The position numbers and the translations under genes are program-made. The notes under the pieces are model-generated. The model saw only the letters and a list, made by a program, of their open reading frames with translations, made no database searches and was not told where the DNA came from. A DNA stretch of 64,000 nt from Herbihabitans rhizosphaerae (GTDB taxonomy: Bacteria; Actinomycetota; Actinomycetes; Mycobacteriales; Pseudonocardiaceae). Below are positions 7,805 to 18,245 of the stretch, piece by piece (position 1 is the first letter of the stretch; every line of letters starts with the position of its first letter). The DNA lies in contig NZ_SGWQ01000007.1 in NCBI RefSeq assembly GCF_004216555.1, positions 248,001 to 312,000 of the forward strand, written 5' to 3'.

Positions 7805-9090
7805 ACGAGCACGCCACCTTCCATCAGACCGACCGCGCGCAGGTCGCGGTACCAGCGCTCGACCGGGTGCTCCTTGACGTAGCCGTGGCCGCCGAGGAGC
7901 TGCACGCCGTCGTTGCCGATGGCCATTCCCTTGTCGGCGCAGAGCTTGCGGGCCAGCGCGACCTCGCGGGCGTAGGGCAGACCCTGGTCCGCCCGGCTCG
8001 CCGCGCGGAGGGTGACCAGCCGCATGCCCTCGAGTTCGATGCCGATGTCGGCGACCTTGAACGCGACGCCCTGGCGGTGGCTGACCGGCTCGCCGAAGGC
8101 GACCCGCTCGTTCACGTAGGGGACGACGTAGTCGAGCACCGCCTTGCCGGTGCCGAGGGCGAGCGCGCACCAGCCGAGGCGGGACAGGCGCACACACTCG
8201 GCGTAGGACTCGGCGCTGCCGTCACCGAGCAGCGCGCTCTCGGGGACGGTGACCTGGTTCAGCTTGAGCGTGCCGAGGCCGGCGGCGCGCAGGCCCATGG
8301 CCGGCTCGGACGCGATCGTCACGCCCGCGGTGGACGATTCGACGACGAACAGCGCCGGGCCGCGCCCGTCGATGTCGGCGGCGACGACGAACAGTTCGGC
8401 CTGTCCGGCGAGCGGGACGAGCGACTTGACGCCGTCGAGTACATACCCGTCGGCGCGCCGATATGCCTTGGTGCGCAAGGAGAACGGGTCGAACAGCGGA
8501 CGCGGCTCCTGGATCGCGAGCGCCGCGGCGGGGACGTCCTCGCCGACGAAGGCCGGCAGATAGGTGGCCTGCTGCTCGGCGCTGCCCCAGAGGACCAGCG
8601 CCGTGCTCACCGCGGACGGTGCGAGGCAGGCCAGGGCGAGGCCCATATCGCCGTGCGCCATGGCCTCGGCGACCAGGACGTTGGTGACCGCGGAACGCTC
8701 GACGCCGACGCCGCCGAGTTCCTCGGGGACACCGATGAGGGTGACGCCCAGCTCCGCCGCGGTGCTGAGCAGTTCCTGAGGCGCGGCGCACTTGTCGTCG
8801 GCCTGGGCCGCGGCGGGGCGCAGCTGCTCCCCGGCGAACTCGGTCACCGTCTCGGTGATCATCTTCTGTTCGTCGGTGGGGGTGAGGTCGAACAGGCTCG
8901 CCTTGCCGGCGCTCGGCAGCCGCTTGGGCTTGGTGAGCTTCTGCGCGGCGGAGAACGTCCGCGTCGCGGCGCCGAGCGTGGTGAATCCGGTCTTGGTCGC
9001 CTGGTAGACGGTCTTCTCGACGGGTTTCTTCAAGCCGAGGCGCCCCACGATGGGGGCGGACGCCACCTTGTTGAGTGCGCCCATCGCCAC
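7801..9090 (-). CDS. fadE24: Acyl-CoA dehydrogenase, FadE24-like
   Basis: A 429-residue acyl-CoA dehydrogenase: DLTPTDEQKMITETVTEFA opens the N-terminal helical domain near residue 70, LIGVPEELGGVGVERS follows, and the C-terminal domain ends QLLGGHGYVKEHPVERWYRD, the classical signature. The middle domain has IQEPRPLFDPF where many family members have TEP-GSD, so activity may depend on the partner. The first 60 residues form a basic extension (PIVGRLGLKKPVEKTVYQ) also found in FadE24-type proteins. AGGAGA at 9103-9108 favours the GTG at 9090; an ATG at 9084 is an alternative. The gene is coupled to fadE23 by a 4-base overlap, and an operator-like palindrome sits about 100 bases upstream. Confidence 0.78.
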   Translation of the reverse strand: MAMGALNKVASAPIVGRLGLKKPVEKTVYQATKTGFTTLGAATRTFSAAQKLTKPKRLPSAGKASLFDLTPTDEQKMITETVTEFAGEQLRPAAAQADDKCAAPQELLSTAAELGVTLIGVPEELGGVGVERSAVTNVLVAEAMAHGDMGLALACLAPSAVSTALVLWGSAEQQATYLPAFVGEDVPAAALAIQEPRPLFDPFSLRTKAYRRADGYVLDGVKSLVPLAGQAELFVVAADIDGRGPALFVVESSTAGVTIASEPAMGLRAAGLGTLKLNQVTVPESALLGDGSAESYAECVRLSRLGWCALALGTGKAVLDYVVPYVNERVAFGEPVSHRQGVAFKVADIGIELEGMRLVTLRAASRADQGLPYAREVALARKLCADKGMAIGNDGVQLLGGHGYVKEHPVERWYRDLRAVGLMEGGVLV

Positions 9091-9191
9091 CCCGATGGCG
9101 TTTCTCCTGTGCGGCTGTTCGCCAGGACCACTGCTCCGCGCCACGGCGCACCAACTCCATTTCCGCGCTGTCATCGCTGCCAGGCCGCTAA

Positions 9192-9207
9192 CCTACTCCA
9201 GAGTAGG
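9192..9207. promoter_or_regulatory. Palindromic operator upstream of the fadE24-fadE23 pair
   Basis: CCTACTC-CA-GAGTAGG has perfect seven-base arms and lies about 100 bases before the fadE24 start. The size and symmetry suit a TetR-type fatty-acid regulator. It does not match the KstR or KstR2 consensus as I know them. Confidence 0.45.
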
Positions 9208-9346
9208 CTATCAGCCGAGTCGGCTGGGCTATGACTCATCGCACACGTTCGACACGCGCGTGCCAAGTCGGTCACGAAGAGTGCGCACGACCTGCCAAAG
9301 GTGTGGCGCGGTCTTGTGATCAGCCGCGCGAACACGGAACTCGCCG

Positions 9347-9412
9347 GTGCACAGCGCGGGACTCGCCGGTGCACAGCGCGGGACTCGCGGGTGTGCGGGG
9401 CGCGGGACTCGC
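9347..9412 (-). repeat. Tandem 22-nt-period repeat, locus B (3 units)
   Basis: Two close units at 9347-9366 and 9369-9388 and a diverged third at 9391-9412, with a partial copy at 9337-9346, all reading GAGTCCCGCGCTGTGCAC on the reverse strand. The array begins three bases past the stop codon of the reverse-strand amidase gene, so it would be in the 3' UTR of that transcript. Confidence 0.75.
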
Positions 9413-9415
9413 GGG

Positions 9416-10834
9416 TCAGGGGGACGGGGTGAACGGGGGGCGGCTCCACGGCCGGGCCGCTTCGAAAGCCCGGCACGCGGCCAGCACTCCCGCGTCGTCC
9501 CACCTGGCCCCGACCACCTGCAACCCGACCGGCAAGCCGTCGACCAGCCCGCACGGCACGCTCGCCGCCGGCTGCTGGGTCATGTTGAACGCGTAGGTAA
9601 ACGGCGTCCAGCTCGTCCACCTCGGCGACGGTGAGCCGGCCGGCACCTCCACCCCGGCCTCGAACGCCGTGATCGGCATCGTCGGGGTCACCAGCAGGTC
9701 GTACCGCTGATGGAAGTCGCCCATCGCCTGCCCCAGTGCCATCCGTGTCGCGGTGGCCCGCAGGTAGTCCAGCGCCGAGTACGAGCGCCCCAGTTCGACG
9801 GCCTCTTGCAGCCCGGCGTCCATCCGCGCGAGCTGCTCGTCGGCCAACGCCTCCACCGACGCCGCCACGCCGGAGAACCACAGCACGTGGAAGCTCTCCA
9901 CCGGATCGGCGAACCCCGGATCCACCTGATCCACGGTCGCGCCGAGGTCGGCGAACACCCGCACCGCGTCGGCCACCGCGCCGGCCACCTTCGGGTCGAC
10001 GTCCGCGTACCCGAGCGTCGGGCTGAACGCGATCCGCTTGCCGGCCACACCGTCGGCCAGCGCCGAGCTGAACGTGCCGGCCGTGACGGGTGCCGCGGCC
10101 GACCAGTCCCGGCTGTCCGCGCCGGAGAGCACGTCGAGCATCAGCGCGGCGTCGGCCACCGTGTTGGCCATCGGCCCGATGTGCGAGAGCGTGCCGAACG
10201 GGCTCGCCGGGAACAGCGGCACCCGCCCGTAGGTCGGCTTGTGCGCGAACACGCCGCTGAACGAGCCGGGAATCCGCACCGATCCGCCGCCGTCGGTGCC
10301 CACGCTCAGCGGCCCCATGCCCAGTGCCACCGCGGCCGCGCTGCCGCCGCTGGATCCGCCGGCCGTGCGGCTGGTGTCCCACGGGTTGGTGGTCACGCCG
10401 TACAGCGGCGAGTCGGTCACGCCCTTCCAGCCCAGCTCGGGCGTGGTGACCTTGCCGGTCAGCACCGCGCCGTGCTCGCGCAGCCGGGCCACGGACGGCG
10501 CGTCGACGTCCCACTTCTGGTCCGGCGACACGGTGTGCGAGCCGCGCAGGGTCGGCCAGCCCTTGGTGACCAGGATGTCCTTGATCGACACCGGCACGCC
10601 GTCCAGCAGGCCGCGCGGCGAGCCGGCCAGCCAACGCTGCTCGGACTCGTGCGCCGAGGCCAGCGCCCGCTCGGCGTCCACCAGGCAGAAGGCGTTCACC
10701 GACGGGTCGCGCTCCTCGATGCGCGCCAGCACCGCGCGGGTGGCCTCGACCGGCGAGAGCGTGCCCGCCTGGTAGGCGGCCAGCAGGTCGGTCGCGCTCA
10801 ACTCTGCGGCGTCCACAGTGGACGGTGCGGTCAT
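9416..10834 (-). CDS. Amidase-signature family amidohydrolase
   Basis: A 472-residue amidase-signature enzyme with the Ser-cisSer-Lys triad recognisable: Lys in GVPVSIKDILVTKG (near residue 85), the TAGGSSGGSAAAVALGM signature around residues 155-170, and the nucleophile Ser in DGGGSVRIPG. It hydrolyses a C-N amide bond of an unidentified substrate. ATGA overlap with the upstream dehydrogenase gene shows they are one translationally coupled operon, divergent from the DUF3830 and maleate-isomerase-like genes. The context suggests release of ammonia from an amide or hydrolysis of a ring-cleavage product in the same catabolic route. Tandem 22-nt repeats follow its stop codon directly. Confidence 0.82.
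   Translation of the reverse strand: MTAPSTVDAAELSATDLLAAYQAGTLSPVEATRAVLARIEERDPSVNAFCLVDAERALASAHESEQRWLAGSPRGLLDGVPVSIKDILVTKGWPTLRGSHTVSPDQKWDVDAPSVARLREHGAVLTGKVTTPELGWKGVTDSPLYGVTTNPWDTSRTAGGSSGGSAAAVALGMGPLSVGTDGGGSVRIPGSFSGVFAHKPTYGRVPLFPASPFGTLSHIGPMANTVADAALMLDVLSGADSRDWSAAAPVTAGTFSSALADGVAGKRIAFSPTLGYADVDPKVAGAVADAVRVFADLGATVDQVDPGFADPVESFHVLWFSGVAASVEALADEQLARMDAGLQEAVELGRSYSALDYLRATATRMALGQAMGDFHQRYDLLVTPTMPITAFEAGVEVPAGSPSPRWTSWTPFTYAFNMTQQPAASVPCGLVDGLPVGLQVVGARWDDAGVLAACRAFEAARPWSRPPFTPSP
10811..10823. repeat. Iterated palindrome GTCCACAGTGGAC
   Basis: Exact copy 2 of 8 of GTCCAC-W-GTGGAC, in the 5' end of the amidase gene (encodes STVDA on the reverse strand). A 12/13 copy follows at 11018-11030. 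Confidence 0.6.
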
Positions 10835-11844
10835 CCCTGCCCCCTCTGTTCCGATCGGGCCTCTGATCGAACATACCCACGGGATTTGTCCACGAGGTTG
10901 CGCAGCGGCTGTCCGTCGCCGTAGCGGGCAAGGTTGTCGGCGAACAGTTCCACCAGCTCGTGCCGCCAGCCGATCACGTCGCCGGACATGTGCGGCGACA
11001 CGATCACGTTGTCCATCGTCCACAGTGGAGAGTCGGCGGGCAGCGGCTCGGCCTCGAACACGTCCAGCGCGGCACCGGCGATCCGCCGATGTGCCAGCGC
11101 TGTCACCAGGTCGTCCTCGCGCACCAGAGGGCCGCGTCCGACGTTGATCAGCCGCGCGGTGGGCCGCATCCTGGCCAGCGTGGCCGTGTCGATCATGCCG
11201 CGGGTCTGGTCGGTGAGGGGTGCCGCGAGCACCACGTAGTCGGCGTCCGGCAGCGCGTCCGGCAGGTCGGCGAACGCCACGACGTCACCCAGATCAGGAT
11301 CGCCCGACCGGGCTGTGCGCCCCACGCCGGTCACCACGAGCCCGTTGGCGCGCAGCCGCCTTCCGATCGCCCTCCCGATCGGTCCAGTGCCCACGACCAG
11401 CGCACGAGCACCGGTGACACGCTCGGTTTCCCTGTGCTTCCACCGGTTCTCGGCCTGCAGCCGCACGGTGCCGGCCAGGTCCTTGGCGAACGCGAGGATC
11501 ACCCCGAGCACGTACTCGGCCATCGGCTCGTCGAAGATCCCGCGCGAGTTGGTGACCGCGATGTCGCCGTCGACCACGCCGGGCGTTAACACGTGATTGA
11601 CGCCCGCGCTGGCCGCGTGCACCCAGCGCAGCGCCCCGGCGTGCGGCCACGCGTCGAACAGCGCCGTGGAGTTGAAGTCCCAGACGAACAGCACGTCAGC
11701 GCCGTCGAGCGCGTCGCCGAGCGTCTCGTCGGTGGCGTAGCGGACCTCCGCGGCGCGCTGGATCCCTTGCATGGCAGGGGGTTTCTCGGCGTCCGCGGTG
11801 CGGCCGTAGAGCACGGCGACCGTGCTGGCGTGGGTTTCGGGCAT
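10831..11844 (-). CDS. D-2-hydroxyacid dehydrogenase (NAD-dependent)
   Basis: A 337-residue NAD-dependent dehydrogenase of the D-isomer 2-hydroxyacid family. The Rossmann motif GTGPIGRAIGRRL is near residue 140, the catalytic Arg probably in INVGRGPLVREDDLV, the Glu in LDVFEAEPLP and the His in IVSPHMSGDV. It interconverts 2-oxo and D-2-hydroxy acids. The ATG at 11844 fits the family start; an in-frame GTG at 11889 would add 15 residues. It is the first gene of the reverse arm of a divergent locus and overlaps the amidase gene by four bases, so it probably processes a 2-oxo or 2-hydroxy acid made by the neighbouring isomerase-like enzymes. Confidence 0.82.
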   Translation of the reverse strand: MPETHASTVAVLYGRTADAEKPPAMQGIQRAAEVRYATDETLGDALDGADVLFVWDFNSTALFDAWPHAGALRWVHAASAGVNHVLTPGVVDGDIAVTNSRGIFDEPMAEYVLGVILAFAKDLAGTVRLQAENRWKHRETERVTGARALVVGTGPIGRAIGRRLRANGLVVTGVGRTARSGDPDLGDVVAFADLPDALPDADYVVLAAPLTDQTRGMIDTATLARMRPTARLINVGRGPLVREDDLVTALAHRRIAGAALDVFEAEPLPADSPLWTMDNVIVSPHMSGDVIGWRHELVELFADNLARYGDGQPLRNLVDKSRGYVRSEARSEQRGQG

Positions 11845-11904
11845 GACTCGATGGTCCGCTCTTAGAGGATTCTTAGCAGGGGCAGACACGCTGTGTGTAG
11901 GGGA

Positions 11905-11932
11905 TTGACACGCTAGGAACCGCTCGTATGAT
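11905..11932 (+). promoter_or_regulatory. Sigma-70 promoter for the DUF3830 operon
   Basis: TTGACA (11905-11910) and TATGAT (11927-11932) with a 16-base spacer form a near-consensus promoter facing the operon at 12100, leaving a leader of about 160 bases. Confidence 0.65.
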
Positions 11933-11942
11933 TGTCAACAAT
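11931..11942. promoter_or_regulatory. GntR/FCD-like operator
   Basis: ATTGT-CA-ACAAT is an inverted repeat starting at the last bases of the -10 box, over the expected transcription start. The TTGTnnACAA pattern is typical of FadR/FCD-subfamily GntR repressors, and such a regulator is encoded at the end of this operon (14156-14845). Confidence 0.55.
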
Positions 11943-12099
11943 CAGCGCGGCCGTCGCAGCCCGCGAGAGTTTCTAATTTCGACAGTGTGCTGCAAGATCG
12001 TCGCGATCGCGTCGGGGCGAGGACGGATCCCAAAGCGCTCTGTGGGCAAATTCAATCGTCGTAGGTATGACGCCTACCCCGAGCCCATGGGGGTGTGAG

Positions 12100-12594
12100 A
12101 TGCCGAGATACGTCAAGATCACGCTGGAGCGCAGAGGCGTGTCCTGCGTTGCCGAACTGCTCGACAAGGACGCTCCGCGCACAGCGGAGGCGGTGTGGCG
12201 CGGCCTGCCCCAGGGCGGCCCCGCCTACCACGCGAAGTACGCGCGCAACGAGGTCTACACGATGGTCGAGCGGTTCGCCGAGGAGGCGGTCGGCCAGGAG
12301 AACCCGACCGTCACCCCGATCCCCGGCGACCTGGTGTACTTCGACTTCCACGGAGGCATGCTCGATCGCGCCTTCAAGGAGGAGAAGGGCATCCACGAGC
12401 TGGCCGGGGTGGTAGACCTGGCGATCTTCTACGGCCGCAACAACCTGCTGCTCAACGGCGATGTCGGCTGGGTGCCCGGCAACGTCTACGGCACCATCGT
12501 GGAGGGCCTCGACCGGATCGCCGAAGCCTGTCATGACGTGTGGCGCGCCGGTGCTTTAGGAGAGCGCCTGGTTTACGAACGGCACTCGGAATGA
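12100..12594 (+). CDS. DUF3830 (cyclophilin-like) protein
   Basis: A 164-residue protein recognised as DUF3830: it starts MPRYVKITLERRGVSCVAEL and has DFHGGMLDRAF and LAIFYGRNNLL in the second half. Members have a cyclophilin-like barrel but no demonstrated isomerase activity, and they commonly sit beside Asp/Glu-racemase or maleate-isomerase-type genes, as here. The ATG at 12100 follows GGGGGTGTGAG. The stop overlaps the next start in ATGA, so expression is coupled. It may be an accessory or ligand-binding subunit for the two following enzymes; that is inference from context only. Confidence 0.75.
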   Translation: MPRYVKITLERRGVSCVAELLDKDAPRTAEAVWRGLPQGGPAYHAKYARNEVYTMVERFAEEAVGQENPTVTPIPGDLVYFDFHGGMLDRAFKEEKGIHELAGVVDLAIFYGRNNLLLNGDVGWVPGNVYGTIVEGLDRIAEACHDVWRAGALGERLVYERHSE

Positions 12595-13373
12595 CGGGCG
12601 TACTCACCATGACGCCGCACCCGGTGGACATCCACCCCGGGCCAGAACTGCTCACCCAGTCCGGGGTGGGCGTGGTCGCGCCGTTCGACTTCGCGCTGGA
12701 TCGCGAGCTGTGGCGGTGGGCCCCGGACGACGTGTCGCTCTACATGACACGGCTGCCGTTCGTGCCCGTGCCGGTCACCGTCGAGATGGCCACCGCGCTG
12801 AGCAACCGCAAGCGGGTCAAGCGGGCCACCAAGGACGTGCTCGCGCCGGAGCCGCACGTGGTGGCCTACGCCTGCGCGTCGGGCAGCTTCGTCGGCGGCG
12901 CGATCGGCGAGCGGCGGCTGCGGCGCACCATGATCGACGCGGGCGCGCCGGCCGCCACCACCCCGTCCGGCGGGCTGATCGACGCGTTGGAACTGCTCAA
13001 CCTGCGCCGGATCGCCGTGGTCACGCCGTACATCGACAGCGTTACCCAGCGGCTGCTGGACTTCCTCGGCGAGTACGGCGTGGAGGTCGTCTCCAGCGTC
13101 GGGCTCGGGCTGCTCGACCACATCTGGAAGGTCGGCTACGCCGAGGTCATGCAGGCCGCCACGGCTGTCGACGTGCCCGAGGCCGAGGGCCTGTTCATCA
13201 GCTGCACGAACGTGCCGACCTACGACATCATCGCGCCGCTCGAGCGGATGCTCGGCAAGCCGGTGCTCACCGCCAACCAGGTGACGATCTGGTCGGCCCT
13301 GCGCTCGATGGGCCGCACCGCCGTCGCCGACGGGCAGCAACTCGTCACCCTCACCCCGATGCACGCAGCGTGA
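12591..13373 (+). CDS. Maleate isomerase / arylmalonate decarboxylase family protein 1
   Basis: A 260-residue member of the Asp/Glu-racemase-like superfamily. The two Cys positions expected for maleate cis-trans isomerase are present: YACASGSFVGG near residue 100 and GLFISCTNVPTYD near residue 205, and LTANQVTIWSALR forms the C-terminal signature. With both Cys it could be a cis-trans isomerase or racemase; arylmalonate decarboxylases keep only one. The start overlaps the DUF3830 stop. A close paralogue follows at 13397, so the two may form a heteromeric enzyme or act on successive substrates. Confidence 0.75.
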   Translation: MTGVLTMTPHPVDIHPGPELLTQSGVGVVAPFDFALDRELWRWAPDDVSLYMTRLPFVPVPVTVEMATALSNRKRVKRATKDVLAPEPHVVAYACASGSFVGGAIGERRLRRTMIDAGAPAATTPSGGLIDALELLNLRRIAVVTPYIDSVTQRLLDFLGEYGVEVVSSVGLGLLDHIWKVGYAEVMQAATAVDVPEAEGLFISCTNVPTYDIIAPLERMLGKPVLTANQVTIWSALRSMGRTAVADGQQLVTLTPMHAA

Positions 13374-13396
13374 CCGATCTCGAGGAGGTGCCACCC

Positions 13397-14140
13397 GTGC
13401 CGACGGTGGGTTTCCTGTACCCGGGCTACAGCGCCGAGGACGACTACCCGACCTTCGAGCGGATGCTCGGCAACGTGCGCCTGGTCGTGCGGCACACCCT
13501 GATGCGCACCGACGCGCACGAGGTGAACGCGCTGCTGGACATCGGCGGCGAGGACGTGCTCGGCGAGGGCGCGGACGCGCTGCGCGCCCAGGGTGTGGAC
13601 GCCGCCGTGTGGGCCTGCACGTCGGGCAGCTTCGTGTTCGGCTGGGACGGCGCCGAGGCGCAGGTGGAGGGTGTGCGGACGGCGTCCGGCGTGCCGGCGT
13701 CCAGCACCTCGTTCGCCTTCGTCAACGCCTGCCGGGCGCTGGACGTGCGGCGGGTCGCGGTGGCGGCGACCTATCCGCGGGACGTGGCGAGCCGGTTCGT
13801 GGAGTTCCTCGGGCACGTGGGCATCGAGGTGACCTCACTGTCCTACGAGGGCATCTTCACCGCGGCGGAGGTCGGCACGCTGACCCGCGAGCAGGTGATC
13901 GACTTCGTCGCGGCCAACGACCACCCGGACGCCGAAGCGGTGCTGGTGCCGGACACCGCGCTGCACACGGCGGACTGTTTGGAAGACTTGGAGACTCGTA
14001 TCGGAAAGCCGGTGCTCACCGCGAACCAGGTCACTGTCTGGGAGGGTTTGCGGCTGATCGGCGATCACAGCACCCGGGAAGGGCTGGGAACGCTGTTCCG
14101 ATGCGGGGACCGGGGCACCACGGGGGTGCGCCCGTCATAG
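13397..14140 (+). CDS. Maleate isomerase / arylmalonate decarboxylase family protein 2
   Basis: A 247-residue paralogue of the preceding protein: VPTVGFLYPGYSAEDDYP, then VWACTSGSFVFGWDG with the first Cys, and LTANQVTVWEGLRLIG. At the second Cys position it reads AVLVPDTALHTADC, so the C-T-N motif is missing (PDTAL instead). The loss of one catalytic Cys suggests decarboxylase-like or non-catalytic behaviour, unlike paralogue 1. The start is the GTG at 13397 because GAGGAGG lies eight bases before it; a GTG at 13370 overlapping the previous stop is the alternative. Confidence 0.72.
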   Translation: MPTVGFLYPGYSAEDDYPTFERMLGNVRLVVRHTLMRTDAHEVNALLDIGGEDVLGEGADALRAQGVDAAVWACTSGSFVFGWDGAEAQVEGVRTASGVPASSTSFAFVNACRALDVRRVAVAATYPRDVASRFVEFLGHVGIEVTSLSYEGIFTAAEVGTLTREQVIDFVAANDHPDAEAVLVPDTALHTADCLEDLETRIGKPVLTANQVTVWEGLRLIGDHSTREGLGTLFRCGDRGTTGVRPS

Positions 14141-14155
14141 GAGTTGATCAGTGTC

Positions 14156-14845
14156 GTGAACGGCCAGGGTGAGCTGGAACCCGTCGCACGTCAGTCGACC
14201 GCGGAGATCATCGCCGAGCAGCTTCGGTCGGCGATCATGTACGGGTCGCTCGAGGCGGGTGCGCAGCTCGGCGAGGCCGATCTGGCCGCCCGGTTCGGGG
14301 TGAGCCGGGGGCCTTTACGCGAGGCGATGCAGCGGCTGGTCCAGGAGGGCCTGCTGCGTGCCGAGCCGCACCGGGGGCTGTTCGTGATCAGCCTCGAGGC
14401 CGAGGACGTGCGCGACGTGTACAACGCGCGGCTGGCGATCGAGCGGATGGCCTGCCAGCTGATCATGGAGGGCGACCGGAGCGCCGCCGTGGCCGAGCTG
14501 ACCGCCGCGATGGAGGGCCTGAAGGTGGCGGCCAAGTCCCGCGACCGGATCGCGATGAGCGACGCCGACCAGGAGTTCCACGAGACGCTGGTGCGCCTGT
14601 CGGGCAACTCGCGGCTGGAGCGCATGGCGCACACGCTGCTGGTGGAGACCCGGCTGTGCCTGGACGCGCTGCAGAAGCGCTACCCGGCGCCGCACGATCT
14701 GGTCGCCGAGCACCGCATCCTGGTCGAGGCGATCGCCGCCGGCGACACCGGGGGCCTGCTGCTGCTGATCGAGAAGCACATGGCCGACGCCGTGCTGCGG
14801 CTGAACCTGCCGCAGTCGACCGTGCCGGAGTCCGAGCCGGCCTGA
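14156..14845 (+). CDS. GntR-family regulator with FCD domain
   Basis: A 229-residue regulator. The winged helix lies near residues 15-80 (EIIAEQLRSAIMYGSLEAG, LAARFGVSRGPLREAMQRL) and the FCD ligand domain follows, with the metal or acid-binding residues in DADQEFHETLV and AEHRILVEAI. FCD regulators usually sense a small organic acid and repress a catabolic operon, which fits this locus; the operator is probably ATTGTCAACAAT at 11931. The GTG at 14156 follows AGGAG by 12 bases. It carries one TTA leucine codon (14315-14317). It ends three bases from the convergent kinase gene. Confidence 0.82.
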   Translation: MNGQGELEPVARQSTAEIIAEQLRSAIMYGSLEAGAQLGEADLAARFGVSRGPLREAMQRLVQEGLLRAEPHRGLFVISLEAEDVRDVYNARLAIERMACQLIMEGDRSAAVAELTAAMEGLKVAAKSRDRIAMSDADQEFHETLVRLSGNSRLERMAHTLLVETRLCLDALQKRYPAPHDLVAEHRILVEAIAAGDTGGLLLLIEKHMADAVLRLNLPQSTVPESEPA

Positions 14846-14848
14846 TCG

Positions 14849-17440
<2,592 letters not shown>

Positions 17441-17510
17441 GGCCCGCTCCACTCGATGTACGGCGTTGTTCGCAACATCTTGCCGTACACCCTGGCCGGT
17501 GCGGTGGGGA

Positions 17511-18149
17511 TTACTCGTCTTGCCGGCCGAGTGCCGCCACGAAGTCCCGGGTGATCAGCGCGAGCACGTTGCCCAGCAGGTCGTCGGGGACCGCGTCGGG
17601 ATCGATGCCGGACTCGATGCCGAGGCCGTTGCTCAGCGCGAAGAACACCACGGCGAGTTGTGGCGCCGGCAGCGGCAGCGGGACGCCCGCGTTGTCCGAG
17701 ACCCGCTCCAGCGCGCGGGTGACCGCGTCGCGCGCTTCCCGGCGACGATCGCGCAACTGCTCCCTGGTGCGCGGATCGTGGTGGCTCAGCGCGAAGTACT
17801 CGGCGAGCAGCCGGTGCCACACGGCGTCGGTGCGGATCGCGTCGATGAGCACCGCGCCCACGTTGCCGATCGCGGTGCGCGGGTCGTCGGCCTCGGCGAA
17901 ACGGGCCAGGGCGGCGGTCAACCGCTGCATCGCGTGCTCCTCCATGAGGGTGAGCACGAGCTCGTCCTTGCCGGTGAAATTGGAGTAGACCGCGCCCTTG
18001 GTCATGCCGGCCGCCGCCGCGACGTCGCTGACCGAACTGGCCGCGATGCCGCGCTCGCCGAACACCTCGATCGCCGCGTCCAGGATGCGCTGCCGGGTCT
18101 CGGCGCGGGTCGGCCGCGTGCGCGTGGCGCTCTTGGTGGATCGGGTCAT
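17511..18149 (-). CDS. TetR-family transcriptional regulator
   Basis: A 212-residue TetR protein. The N-terminal HTH is clear: TRQRILDAAIEVFGERG, then SVSDVAAAAGMTKGAVYSNF near residues 40-60. The C-terminal ligand domain resembles the BetI/TetR_C type. It is divergent from the lipase gene at 18246, and the 96-base gap contains two 18-bp inverted repeats (18185 and 18207), which makes autoregulation plus control of the lipase the likely arrangement. The ATG at 18149 fits the domain start. Confidence 0.85.
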   Translation of the reverse strand: MTRSTKSATRTRPTRAETRQRILDAAIEVFGERGIAASSVSDVAAAAGMTKGAVYSNFTGKDELVLTLMEEHAMQRLTAALARFAEADDPRTAIGNVGAVLIDAIRTDAVWHRLLAEYFALSHHDPRTREQLRDRRREARDAVTRALERVSDNAGVPLPLPAPQLAVVFFALSNGLGIESGIDPDAVPDDLLGNVLALITRDFVAALGRQDE

Positions 18150-18163
18150 CCGCACGTCCGGTG

Positions 18164-18192
18164 TTGACAACGGGTTCACAGACCCGATACTA
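18164..18192 (+). promoter_or_regulatory. Promoter of the lipase gene
   Basis: TTGACA (18164-18169) is followed, after a 16-17-base spacer, by GATACT/ATACTA (18186-18192). The first TetR operator covers the -10 box, as expected for repression. Confidence 0.55.
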
Positions 18193-18224
18193 CCGAGTAT
18201 CGAACTCGATACCGGCAGGTATCG
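18185..18224. promoter_or_regulatory. Two tandem TetR operators
   Basis: Site 1 (18185-18202) is CGATACT-ACCG-AGTATCG and site 2 (18207-18224) is CGATACC-GGCA-GGTATCG: seven-base perfect arms and a four-base spacer in both. The centres are 22 bp apart, about two helical turns, so two dimers would bind the same DNA face between the divergent TetR and lipase genes. Confidence 0.7.
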
Positions 18225-18245
18225 AATGGCCCTGGAGGTGGGCGG

